Part shown: in pieces, positions 56,314-64,000 of the stretch | Layout: every line of letters starts with the position of its first letter | Numbering within the stretch: the stretch's first letter is position 1 | From: Massilia eurypsychrophila | Lineage (GTDB): Bacteria; Pseudomonadota; Gammaproteobacteria; Burkholderiales; Burkholderiaceae_D | Assembly: GCF_002760655.1 (NCBI RefSeq) | Contig: NZ_PDOC01000001.1 | Span: 1-64,000 of the forward strand | DNA length: 64,000 nucleotides | Reading direction: 5' to 3' | The notes under the pieces: generated by a model | The model's database searches: none | What the model was told of the DNA's origin: nothing | What the model saw: the letters and a program-made list of their open reading frames with translations, nothing else | Translations under genes and position numbers: made by a program

Positions 56314-58119
56314 ATGGATAAGCAAAGCTGGGTATTTGAACGAACGCCAGAAATGGGCGGCGCTACAGGTGGGGCGTTCACGAATCCATTGCTGGGCACA
56401 GGAATGGAGCCTGCAGCGGTGCTCGCCCGAGAGGCAATTCAAAACAGCGTTGATGCGGGCGTTAAGGGCGAAAAAGTCCGTGTAGAGTTTAGGCGCGTTA
56501 CTCTAAAAGGGAAGGCAAAGGCCGAATTTGTTGCGGCGATGGGTCTTTCACCGGCCATCACAACGCATCGCGCGGACTTAAAGCTTCCGCGTGATACATG
56601 CTTAGACTCACTCAAAGATCCTAAGAAATCGCTTCAGTTACTCTTTATTGAGGACTATGGAACTTGCGGACTTCACGGCTCGCCTTCAAAGTCAAAGTCT
56701 CACTTCTTCCGGTTGCTCCTTTCTCTTGGCGATGATGCCAAGGTTAACGAAGCAGAAGGCTCCGGCGGGTCGTACGGTTTCGGGAAGTCTGTGTACTCCT
56801 CTAATAGTCGGATACACACTATCGTTGCATACAGTGTCTTTGACCCGGCGCTAAGCGGTGTTCCCGAAAAGAACCATGCGCGTTTGATGGGTTGCAGTTA
56901 CTTTAACCAGCACGAGTACAAGGAAGAAGAATACAGTGGCCGCGCTTGGTTTGGTAAGCCCAAGAATAAGGGTGCGGCCGTTGACCCGTTGGTCGATGCT
57001 GACGCCCATGCTTTTGCTGAGCGTCTAGGATTTAAGAAACGCGAAGAAAATGACCGCGGCACGTCCTTGCTTTTGATTGACTGCGGTGTTGAATGTGAAA
57101 TACTGCGCGATTCCATTGAAGAGTGGTGGTGGCCCCGCCTTTTGGATGACGAGCTCGGTCTTGACATAGCTCTGTATGAGCAAGATCAGCGTCTCGCCCC
57201 GCCGCGCCCCAGGAAGCGTGCCGACCTTCGTCCCTTTATCGAGTGCTTTGATCTCGCGATCGGTAGAAGCATGCCGGTGGATCAACATCACAAGACAGGG
57301 CCATTTAATAAAATGAACGATATGCCGCTTGGTAACTTTGGTTACACGGTGGTAAGCGATAATGGAATCCTAGACGAGCGCTTGCAGTCCAAACTAGGGT
57401 GTGTGGCCTTGGTTCGCGCTCCCAGGATGGTCATTGAATACATGAATGTGGGAGGGACTTTACCGCTACCATGCGTCGGGACGTTTGTGGCTGCACCCGA
57501 AATAGACAATTACCTAAAACGCTCCGAGCCGGCCTGCCATGACAAATGGGATGCAAAGTCGGGACGCTTGTCCGAACTGGCACCAGAAGCGCGAGAGACG
57601 GTCATAACCATCCTTCAGCGACTAAAAATCGGGATGAAGACTTTCGCCAGGGACGCCGCTCCTGAAGCGCCTAAGCAAGAGTTACGGCTAAAGACCTTGG
57701 AGAAATTGCTCGGTGGACTGTTTCGTCCGCCGACTTCGGGTCCGGGAGGCGAGGGAGGCAGCCCGAGCGACCCGATCAGCATACGTTTTGTCGATGATCC
57801 GCACGTCATTGCTGACCAGCAGGCTATTGCAACTCAAGGCACCTTCCGGGTTGCGCTGGCGGAAAATTCTGATAGGGATAAGGTCAAAGTGTCGGTCAGA
57901 GTTAATTGCCTAGTGCAGGAAGATGAAGGATTGTCCAAGGAGGATCCCATACCAGTCGAGCTACAAAGCGACGAGTTAAATGGCACCGGCATAAAGGGCG
58001 CCGATGGAGGCATAGTCTTTGAACTTCAACGAAGTTTAAACCCACTATTTTCGTTTAAATCTCAACCTTACGCGCCCGACTGGACTACGCACGTGCAAGT
58101 TCTCGTGGAGGAAATCTGA
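56314..58119 (+). CDS. GHKL (HSP90/MutL-like) ATPase
   Basis: The 601-residue protein has the GHKL nucleotide-binding motifs: N-box Glu40-x3-Asn44-x2-Asp47 in LAREAIQNSVDAG, Asp114-x-Gly in FIEDYGTCGL, and a lid motif GSYGFGKSV (about 152-160). A long middle and C-terminal part follows, possibly transducer-like. MutL/MORC-type GHKL ATPases are known beside restriction-modification genes. It opens a run of five overlapping or adjacent genes. The ATG at 56314 has GAGGGA 7 nt upstream; a GTG at 56299 would add five residues. The next gene starts on its stop codon. Confidence 0.85.
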   Translation: MDKQSWVFERTPEMGGATGGAFTNPLLGTGMEPAAVLAREAIQNSVDAGVKGEKVRVEFRRVTLKGKAKAEFVAAMGLSPAITTHRADLKLPRDTCLDSLKDPKKSLQLLFIEDYGTCGLHGSPSKSKSHFFRLLLSLGDDAKVNEAEGSGGSYGFGKSVYSSNSRIHTIVAYSVFDPALSGVPEKNHARLMGCSYFNQHEYKEEEYSGRAWFGKPKNKGAAVDPLVDADAHAFAERLGFKKREENDRGTSLLLIDCGVECEILRDSIEEWWWPRLLDDELGLDIALYEQDQRLAPPRPRKRADLRPFIECFDLAIGRSMPVDQHHKTGPFNKMNDMPLGNFGYTVVSDNGILDERLQSKLGCVALVRAPRMVIEYMNVGGTLPLPCVGTFVAAPEIDNYLKRSEPACHDKWDAKSGRLSELAPEARETVITILQRLKIGMKTFARDAAPEAPKQELRLKTLEKLLGGLFRPPTSGPGGEGGSPSDPISIRFVDDPHVIADQQAIATQGTFRVALAENSDRDKVKVSVRVNCLVQEDEGLSKEDPIPVELQSDELNGTGIKGADGGIVFELQRSLNPLFSFKSQPYAPDWTTHVQVLVEEI

Positions 58120-59075
58120 TGGGTATGAAATCAAAAACGAAATGGCAGCGGCAAGAATCGAGGCCCGTAAGGCCGTTCCGGTCCGCCGTTGAATACCTGG
58201 CCGAAGTCGGGTTGCGCCTTTATGCGGATGAAGAGTTCAAGGCTGCAGAAACGATCCAGATATCCTCCATTGAACAGGACCGCCTCGCAATTGCCGTGAA
58301 AGTTCCAGTCGCGCCTTTGAACTTCGAAGAGCTCGTGGGGGTTCCAATGGCCGCTCTAAGCCTGGTGGTAACCCTTGAGGATCGTGCGTTCAAAGATAGC
58401 TGCGTAGCTGCCAACGTACCGTTTTCTGAGTTGGACTCTGGCGCGAAGATCCTTGAACTAAACAACGAATTGGTCTCAACGATGTCGTGGGCAGGAGAGA
58501 CTCGAGTCCACATCGCAGTTGTCCTTTGCGAACCGCGCAATGGTGAAGTTGGTACGGCACATCGGGTAGGCTCGTGGGTTGCCAGGAAATCTTTTAGCGT
58601 CGGAAATCCGCGCGATACAGCGTCTTTTGCCATTGACGCTGTCGAGCCCGAGTATTTTGAGAAAAGACAGCTGCCCCACAATACAACATACCTAGTCGAA
58701 ATTAGTGATCCGGACCTGAACCAAAGCTGCGAGAACCTGCCGGATCTGGTCAAAGTTAGTCTTGCGAAAGACGTTCACGCTGCGCTAGCCAAAGACGAGG
58801 AATCACCAATGGCCAAAGCTCTCATCAGGGCAATATACGTAGACGTGGTCACAACTGTAATGGCAACTGGTTACTCCAACCTCGGGACAGGCACGCCTGT
58901 GACTTCCAATAGTATCCTTGACGTAGTTACTGCAAAGCTCACTAAATCGACAGGCATCTCACCTGAAAGGTTACGGATATTAGCCGGTGAGACTGCCGGA
59001 TCTATGCTGAGGGCTGTCGTTCAAGCCGATATTGAGCTATCACGCGCGCTCATCAGCGCTGCGCAAAGGAGATAA
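58119..59075 (+). CDS. Unknown protein of the GHKL-Dcm operon
   Basis: The 318-residue protein has no domain I recognise. It is strand-rich in its first 220 residues and helical at the end (ALIRAIYVDVVTTVMATG, SMLRAVVQADIELSRAL), without Cys-rich or nuclease-like motifs. It overlaps the ATPase gene stop by 1 bp (TGATG) and is followed immediately by the next gene, so it is probably a subunit acting with the ATPase. Nothing suggests secretion. Confidence 0.8.
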   Translation: MGMKSKTKWQRQESRPVRPFRSAVEYLAEVGLRLYADEEFKAAETIQISSIEQDRLAIAVKVPVAPLNFEELVGVPMAALSLVVTLEDRAFKDSCVAANVPFSELDSGAKILELNNELVSTMSWAGETRVHIAVVLCEPRNGEVGTAHRVGSWVARKSFSVGNPRDTASFAIDAVEPEYFEKRQLPHNTTYLVEISDPDLNQSCENLPDLVKVSLAKDVHAALAKDEESPMAKALIRAIYVDVVTTVMATGYSNLGTGTPVTSNSILDVVTAKLTKSTGISPERLRILAGETAGSMLRAVVQADIELSRALISAAQRR

Positions 59076-59076
59076 C

Positions 59077-59835
59077 GTGAGTCAATTTCCAATAATTCAC
59101 GCAGACGACGCACTCAGGTACTTAAAGGCCCGTCAACTTGAGAACGATAGTGTCACTCTTGACGACATCAGGCGAACCGCCGGCACGGGGGATGCGATGT
59201 CAAACGCGCCGCTCCAAGATCTCCGGACGAAGCTGCTGCTTCTAAAGAAAAAATTTCCTGAGAAGCTGACGAAGCGAGATCCACAGGGCGGAAGGTTTGA
59301 AAGCGAGGCCTGTGGTATTGTCCACGCAGGTCTCGCCAACGTGGACCGACGTGTCCGGGCGGACCATGATTTCTGGACTTGGCTCGCGGTAGATTTGCTC
59401 GCAGACATAGTAGAATGGCGGTTTGGCACCGCCGGCAGACCCGCGCAAAATGCGAACTACGGTATAGGTACTCGCGCGGAAAACATGTTTTTTAGGCTCT
59501 GGCTGCGTGCGGACCTCGGGAAGACACCCGGCACTGAACCATATGCGTTAGCAAAGATGGGTGATCAAGATCTTTGGCGCTCTCATTTACTGCGTCAAGG
59601 CTACGCAAATGCTAGAAGCATAGTACGCGCCTTGCTTAAACTGCAAGCGGGCAAATTGACAACACAAAACAAGACGGCAAAGAAACTTGCTGGTGGCGAG
59701 GATCCGAATGGCGTGCGCATGCTTGCAAAGAGGTTGAGGCGAATGCGTGCTAACGTCGTGTTTGAGTACCTATCCACGGAACAGGCTGATGCCCTTGTGT
59801 ACGAATTGAGTCTAGACCTAAAGAAGGGCAAGTAA
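59077..59835 (+). CDS. DUF6339-like protein of the GHKL-Dcm operon
   Basis: The 252-residue protein contains CGIVHAGLANVDRRVRADHDFWTWL and DIVEWRFG, then a FFRLWLRADLG segment, which resembles DUF6339 proteins known to me from methyltransferase-linked neighbourhoods; the match is by eye. Function unknown. A strong AAGGAG ribosome-binding site precedes the GTG at 59077, which I prefer over the upstream frame. It lies 1 bp after the previous stop and 1 bp before the methyltransferase start. Confidence 0.78.
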   Translation: MSQFPIIHADDALRYLKARQLENDSVTLDDIRRTAGTGDAMSNAPLQDLRTKLLLLKKKFPEKLTKRDPQGGRFESEACGIVHAGLANVDRRVRADHDFWTWLAVDLLADIVEWRFGTAGRPAQNANYGIGTRAENMFFRLWLRADLGKTPGTEPYALAKMGDQDLWRSHLLRQGYANARSIVRALLKLQAGKLTTQNKTAKKLAGGEDPNGVRMLAKRLRRMRANVVFEYLSTEQADALVYELSLDLKKGK

Positions 59836-59836
59836 T

Positions 59837-61105
59837 TTGGAATTGTTTTCTGAAACGTTTCAACGCACCCCCGGCGGTATCACACGAACAGTCTCCGCGG
59901 GTTCGCTGCGAGGTGTTTCAAGTGTCGCCTGCGGTGATATTGATGCAAATAGCCCACTTTCCCATCAGTGGTGGGCCCAGCAACTCCGCGGGACACCAAC
60001 CGAAATCGAACGTGTCGGCGCTATCCACACCGTGGACTTTTTTTGCGGTTCAGGTGGGCTTAGCGTCGGCGCGGCGCGCGCTATTGAAGCTTGTGGGATG
60101 AATCACGTCCCGCTGGCAGCAGTAGATGTGGACGCGGAGGCGTTAGGAGTTTATTCACGAAACTTCAAGCCCCAAGCAGCCCTCGCGACAAACGCGGCGT
60201 CCGTTGTGGACTATCACATATATGGTCGTGGAGAGGACGCTGAGCTAGCCTATGAACCGGAACTGGTGGACGGCCGCCTCGAAGCGCTTGTCGGGAAAGT
60301 TGACCTAGTTCTCGCCGGCCCGCCATGTCAGGGGCATTCCAACCTTAACAACCATACGCGACGCAGTGACCCGCGCAATATGCTCTACGTTAGCGTTGCG
60401 GCAGCCGCTATCGCCCTTCGCACGCGAGCCCTGGTTATTGAAAACGTGCCCGACGTTTTGGCCGATAAGACTAATGTTGTAGGTGCTGCTTCCAAAATTC
60501 TAAGGCAGGCCGGATACTGCGTGAGCACGGCGGTCCTTAGCGCGACGGAATTGGGTGCAGCGCAGACACGAAAGCGCCACTTCCTCATCGCTACAAAAGG
60601 GCGTACCGCTCATGTCCCAGTAGGAGAGGTTGCAGGCTTACTTCGCCAGCCGCCGATGACACTGCGCGAAATTATCCAAGACTTAGCGATTGCACCTCAT
60701 CGTTCATTCATGGACGACGCACCTGTTCTGTCACCGGAAAACCGTTCTCGTATCGACTATCTATTCGAACACGATCTATATGAGCTCCCAGATCTCCAAC
60801 GGCCTGATTGCCACAAAAATGGCCACACATATCCCTCAGTGTATGGACGTCTTTCATGGGACAAACCGTCTCAAACAATAACCACTGGTTTCATGACACC
60901 GGGGCGCGGCAGGTACATTCACCCGTCCCAACGCCGGGTCCTGACCGCGCGAGAAGCGGCGCGTATTCAGGGTTTTCCAGACACCTACGACTTCACCGTG
61001 GATGGGACTGCACCTTCTAAGAAGGCGTTGACGAAGTGGATTGGTGATGCTGTGCCTTGCTGGCTGGGATACGCGGCTGTGTTGGCTGCCCTGACAGGCT
61101 ATTGA
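59837..61105 (+). CDS. dcm: C5-cytosine DNA methyltransferase
   Basis: The 422-residue enzyme has the ordered C5-MTase motifs: I (DFFCGSGGLSVGAARA, near residue 70), IV with the catalytic Cys (GPPCQGHSN), VI (ENVPDVL) and VIII (QTRKRHFLIA), then a target-recognition region and motifs IX/X (IQGFPD, IGDAVP). It transfers methyl groups to cytosine C5 in a specific DNA sequence that cannot be read here. A roughly 65-residue N-terminal extension precedes motif I. The start is TTG at 59837. Its stop overlaps the vsr ATG. Confidence 0.95.
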   Translation: MELFSETFQRTPGGITRTVSAGSLRGVSSVACGDIDANSPLSHQWWAQQLRGTPTEIERVGAIHTVDFFCGSGGLSVGAARAIEACGMNHVPLAAVDVDAEALGVYSRNFKPQAALATNAASVVDYHIYGRGEDAELAYEPELVDGRLEALVGKVDLVLAGPPCQGHSNLNNHTRRSDPRNMLYVSVAAAAIALRTRALVIENVPDVLADKTNVVGAASKILRQAGYCVSTAVLSATELGAAQTRKRHFLIATKGRTAHVPVGEVAGLLRQPPMTLREIIQDLAIAPHRSFMDDAPVLSPENRSRIDYLFEHDLYELPDLQRPDCHKNGHTYPSVYGRLSWDKPSQTITTGFMTPGRGRYIHPSQRRVLTAREAARIQGFPDTYDFTVDGTAPSKKALTKWIGDAVPCWLGYAAVLAALTGY

Positions 61106-61533
61106 TGGACTCAGTTGATGCGATTACTCGGAGTCGCATTATGCGTGCCGTTCGCCAACGAGACACGGGGCCCGAGCTCGCGATTAGGCGGGAATTACAC
61201 CGGCAAGGACTGCGCTATCGCCTTCACTCGCCATCGCTGCCAGGCAGGCCGGACATAGTATTTGTTAACGCGCGAGTAGCCGTCTTCGTGCACGGTTGCT
61301 TTTGGCATCGCCATTTAAATTGTCGGCTTGCCAGCACGCCCAAAACTCGGCAAGAGTTTTGGCTTTCAAAATTTGCAGCAAATATTGAACGAGATGAGCG
61401 AAATAAAGATTTGTTAATCGGGTCAGAATGGGAGCCGGTCTTTGTGTGGCAGTGCGAAATACAAGACGATCTACCAGGCGCAGTGCGCCGAATTGTCGAG
61501 GTGGTACGACGTAGAACCGCCGCAGTTGGCTGA
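61105..61533 (+). CDS. vsr: Very short patch repair endonuclease Vsr
   Basis: The 142-residue protein matches Vsr: MRAVRQRDTGPELAIRREL, the catalytic Asp in LPGRPDIVF, and VAVFVHGCFWHRHLNC with the zinc/active-site His and Cys. It nicks T:G mismatches left by deamination of 5-methylcytosine and is typically encoded next to the methyltransferase, as here (1-bp overlap). In defence-type operons it may also act as nuclease. It ends the tightly packed gene run. Confidence 0.95.
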   Translation: MDSVDAITRSRIMRAVRQRDTGPELAIRRELHRQGLRYRLHSPSLPGRPDIVFVNARVAVFVHGCFWHRHLNCRLASTPKTRQEFWLSKFAANIERDERNKDLLIGSEWEPVFVWQCEIQDDLPGAVRRIVEVVRRRTAAVG

Positions 61534-61754
61534 CATTAGGCGGGCGCGTAGCGGCCCCCCTTGCTTAGCGCTGCGCACGAGACTTTGTTACCGTTCCCGA
61601 CAACTATTAGCCAGGCAGAATGGCTGCCGAACTAGCACCAACGGCGCTCGCTGAGCAGGGCCGGATGGCCCATTGGGCGCGTACCCGACGGATGATTTAT
61701 AGATATTGAACACGTGTTAGACTTGGGCTTGAATTTAATCAATTCACGCCCTTT

Positions 61755-62537
61755 ATGCAAAAAATATCTGTCGAGCAGACAAAAAAGAAAGTGTTTGACT
61801 GGACTGACCAGGAGCTTAGCTGCGCAGTTGAAGCTTACCTCCACGCACTTCGAGATGAACTCACCGCAACTCCTTACCGGTTGAAAGATGTCATTACGAC
61901 GCTCCAAGAAACTTCTCTCCCAAATCGCTCTTGGCGGTCAGTGGAGTTGCGGTTGCAAAATATCTCTTCTGTTTTATATGATTTAAAATACCCGCTCATT
62001 CCTAATTGCGTTCCTGCGCGAAACGTTGGATCCGGTGTAAAACCCCGAATCATCGCGTTGCTGTATGGTAGAGGTCTGCTAAGTTTTGAAGTCTATGTTA
62101 AGACTGCAGATCGAGACGTGCTTGAGATGAGAGTTTCAAGCCTTCGAAAGCGAAACGATCTCAACTTCCCAATGGGCTCGCCCGCTCCGGAGTCAGCGAA
62201 CAAGAACGTCAAGACCTACGTAAGGGACCCGGCCGTTAAAGCGTGGGTTCTAATGATATCGAAAGGAATTTGCGAGGGTTGCGAAGCTCAAGCGCATTTC
62301 GCTGGGCGCGATGGACTGCCCTATCTCGAAGTTCACCATGTATTGCCACTGTCCAAACGGGGGTCTGATAAAGTTACAAATGCGGTGGCTTTATGTCCAA
62401 ATTGTCATATGCGTTGCCACCATTCAATCGATCGGGATGAGTTTAAAATTCATCTTTATCAAAGCATTAGGCGGCTAATTCTTGAGGTCCCTGAGCCGGT
62501 CGTCGAAAAAACGGACGAGTTTGTCGATTTCGACTAG
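61755..62537 (+). CDS. HNH endonuclease
   Basis: The 260-residue protein has a helical N-terminal part seen in R-M-type HNH proteins (FDWTDQELSCAVEAYL, RSWRSVELRLQNIS) and a C-terminal HNH domain: CEGCEAQAHF, YLEVHHVLPLSKRG, NAVALCPNCHMRCHH, with two Cys pairs for zinc and the His-His of the nuclease centre. It is probably the restriction enzyme of the locus or a methyl-dependent nuclease; it lies 221 bp after vsr and has its own upstream region. Which cytosine state it recognises cannot be read. Confidence 0.88.
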   Translation: MQKISVEQTKKKVFDWTDQELSCAVEAYLHALRDELTATPYRLKDVITTLQETSLPNRSWRSVELRLQNISSVLYDLKYPLIPNCVPARNVGSGVKPRIIALLYGRGLLSFEVYVKTADRDVLEMRVSSLRKRNDLNFPMGSPAPESANKNVKTYVRDPAVKAWVLMISKGICEGCEAQAHFAGRDGLPYLEVHHVLPLSKRGSDKVTNAVALCPNCHMRCHHSIDRDEFKIHLYQSIRRLILEVPEPVVEKTDEFVDFD

Positions 62538-62838
62538 ATCCTTGGACCGCGCACATCAAGCGCATAGGTTCGATAGTAACCTCAGACACCTACAGGCCGG
62601 AATGTCATCACGGGCAGCATCTCATCTTGGCGAAGAAGCGACGCGGGCACACCGTCTAGACAACGGCACAATTGTTGCGGCGGGGCCTAGTTCCGGGTTT
62701 AATGCGTCCAGCCCGCAGGCGACAGCCGAGATCTTCATTTGAAATATAGCGTGATGCTTTTCTTACTGAATCTAACACAGAAGCAATCACAGCTTTGCGG
62801 GCGATAAGTTCTGGGCAAACACAACGCCGTGTATAAAA
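62538..62838. other. Intergenic region, right edge of the island
   Basis: About 300 bp without a convincing gene or hairpin. Composition returns from the lower GC of the island to the core level toward the Sel1 gene. Confidence 0.5.
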
Positions 62839-63477
62839 TCAGGTGGCGGCACCATCTGCACCATCACGCGCCGCCGCTTCTAGCACCTCAAAAATCTCAT
62901 CCACCTTCGCCTGCGCGGTCGCGTTCCCCTGATCCGCCGACATCGCATATAAAGTCAGCGCCTGCTCGAAGTTCTGCTCCACGCCAATGCCGTGGAAGTA
63001 CATCGACGCCAGGTTGCACTGCGCGACCGCGTTGCCTTGGGCGGCGGCGCGCTGGAACATCTCGGCGGCCTTTTCCACGTCCTGCGGCACGCCCTGGCCG
63101 CTGTCGTACATTACGCCCAGGTTGGTTTGTGCGGCGGCATGACCAAGGCCAGCGGCGCGGCTGAACAGTTCCAGCGCCTGCTTGTTGTCCTGCTCCACAC
63201 CGCGGCCCTGGTCGTACATGAGGCCAAGGTTGTATTGCGCCATGGCGCTGCCGTTGTCGGCGGCCAGGCGGTACCAGCGCACAGCGTCGGCCAGGTCCGG
63301 CTCGAGACCTTCGCACATTACGCCGATGTTGAATTGGGCAGTGGCGTTGTTTAGCTCGGCCAGGTCATGGTAGATCTGCAGGGCTGTGGCGGAATCGCCA
63401 GCCTCGACGGCGGCGGCGGCGGCGTTCAGTTGGACGTCGACCGCGCTCGGTGCGGATTCGGGATTCGTTGTTGCCAT
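62839..63477 (-). CDS. Sel1-repeat protein
   Basis: The 212-residue protein has a short N-terminal helix region and about five Sel1-type repeats (AQFNIGVMCEG, AQYNLGLMYDQGRGVEQD, AQTNLGVMYDSGQGVPQD, AQCNLASMYFHGIGVEQN). No signal peptide is seen. AGGAGC precedes the ATG at 63477. It is a paralog of the Sel1 gene at 45253, most alike in the last repeats. These repeat proteins act as adaptors; the partner is unknown. Confidence 0.87.
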   Translation of the reverse strand: MATTNPESAPSAVDVQLNAAAAAVEAGDSATALQIYHDLAELNNATAQFNIGVMCEGLEPDLADAVRWYRLAADNGSAMAQYNLGLMYDQGRGVEQDNKQALELFSRAAGLGHAAAQTNLGVMYDSGQGVPQDVEKAAEMFQRAAAQGNAVAQCNLASMYFHGIGVEQNFEQALTLYAMSADQGNATAQAKVDEIFEVLEAAARDGADGAAT

Positions 63478-63761
63478 CTTTACAGCTCCTGGTGGGAATC
63501 GGCGCGGGTTGCCGCAGCTCGTTGCAGATATTCTAGTCGGTATGCAAGCTTCCACGAAAACTTGCGTTGTTGCAATGAATGAATTGCAAGGTGATGGAAT
63601 GGAGGGTGGATTGGCCATTGGATGCTTGCAGCTTGAGGGCGTGACGAGGCTTTCGACGTCGAACGTCCAGAGCACGGCAATGTCTGCCGGCAGCCTGGCG
63701 AATTCAATAGCGCTGATTAAGTGCTCAGCAGGTGTGCGGCAGGTGAACCGAGGTCGGCCCC

Positions 63762-64000
63762 CTAAGCCGGAGGGCCCATGCGCTCGAGCAGCTGGGCGGC
63801 GGCGCGTTCGCTCAGGACCAGCACCAGCTTCAGGCGCGCGCGCGTCATGCCGACGAATAGCTTGCGGAACGTTAGCTCTTCGATCTCTTCGAAGTCGATC
63901 TCGGTAAAAATCACCGCCGGCGCGGACTGGCCCTTGAAGCGGTACACCGACTCGGCCAGCAAGCCGCCTTCGCGAAATACCGGATTGCCGAACAGGTCGT
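63762..64000 (-). CDS. UvrD/Rep-like helicase, C-terminal end only
   Basis: The frame is open to the window edge on the minus strand. It carries the C-terminal helicase block SVYRFKGQSAPAVIFTEID and FRKLFVGMTRARLKLVLV, matching motifs V and VI of superfamily 1 helicases (UvrD_C_2-like). The gene's start is outside the window. It ends the accessory region on this side. Confidence 0.85.
   Translation of the reverse strand, partial: DLFGNPVFREGGLLAESVYRFKGQSAPAVIFTEIDFEEIEELTFRKLFVGMTRARLKLVLVLSERAAAQLLERMGPPA

Noticed and set aside
56081-62537. BREX or DISARM system
   Set aside because: There is no PglX/PglZ, no BrxC-type ATPase and no DISARM helicase; only a C5-methyltransferase is shared in a general sense.

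Overview
The window is a GC-rich bacterial chromosome segment around the replication origin, most likely from an Oxalobacteraceae member (Burkholderiales; Massilia/Duganella/Janthinobacterium-like). The clues are the beta-proteobacterial 16S 5' end and pre-rRNA leader at the left edge, the core order rpmH-dnaA-dnaN-gyrB with rnpA-yidD-yidC-mnmE on the other side, and GGGTCAGACCC-type dispersed palindromes. The genus is an inference from gene order and style, not from a search.

Core part (1-24.4 kb): 5' end of a minus-strand 16S gene with leader and promoter; a B12-binding-type radical SAM protein; a lipid-transport (MCE/Mla-type) operon of STAS-permease, ATPase, MCE protein and auxiliary lipoprotein, followed by a VanZ-like membrane protein; a [2Fe-2S] ferredoxin and an alpha/beta hydrolase; a D,D-carboxypeptidase; an aldo/keto reductase with a CsoR-like protein; pssA; a CAP-domain lipoprotein; an HPt protein; then mnmE, yidC, yidD, rnpA and rpmH on the minus strand, the probable oriC, and dnaA, dnaN and gyrB on the plus strand.

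Accessory part (24.4-64 kb): a membrane/coiled-coil protein of unknown function, a small IS-like inverted-repeat element, a BLUF photoreceptor and a RelE/ParE toxin whose antitoxin is cut off. Next is a Wadjet-like (JetABCD/MksFEBG) operon preceded by a 5'-truncated gene and followed by the decayed 3' end of pncB. Then come a DUF3616 protein, a TonB/TolA-like protein and several small or unknown genes, a large RecB-like nuclease/helicase and a GIY-YIG-like protein.

A WYL regulator, a protein of unknown function and a tandem-AAA ATPase (46-50 kb) each have a 19-bp palindrome (TGCGAC-N7-GTCG type) just upstream. A fourth copy precedes a small membrane protein at 40.7 kb, so these genes look like one regulon. 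An L,D-transpeptidase and an orphan type VI amidase effector/immunity pair follow.

From 53.9 to 62.5 kb a lower-GC island carries a frameshifted OLD-family nuclease and a tight operon of a small protein, a GHKL ATPase, two poorly characterised proteins, a C5-cytosine methyltransferase and Vsr, then an HNH endonuclease. This looks like a methylation-linked defence system. The window ends in a Sel1-repeat gene and the 3' end of a UvrD-like helicase gene.
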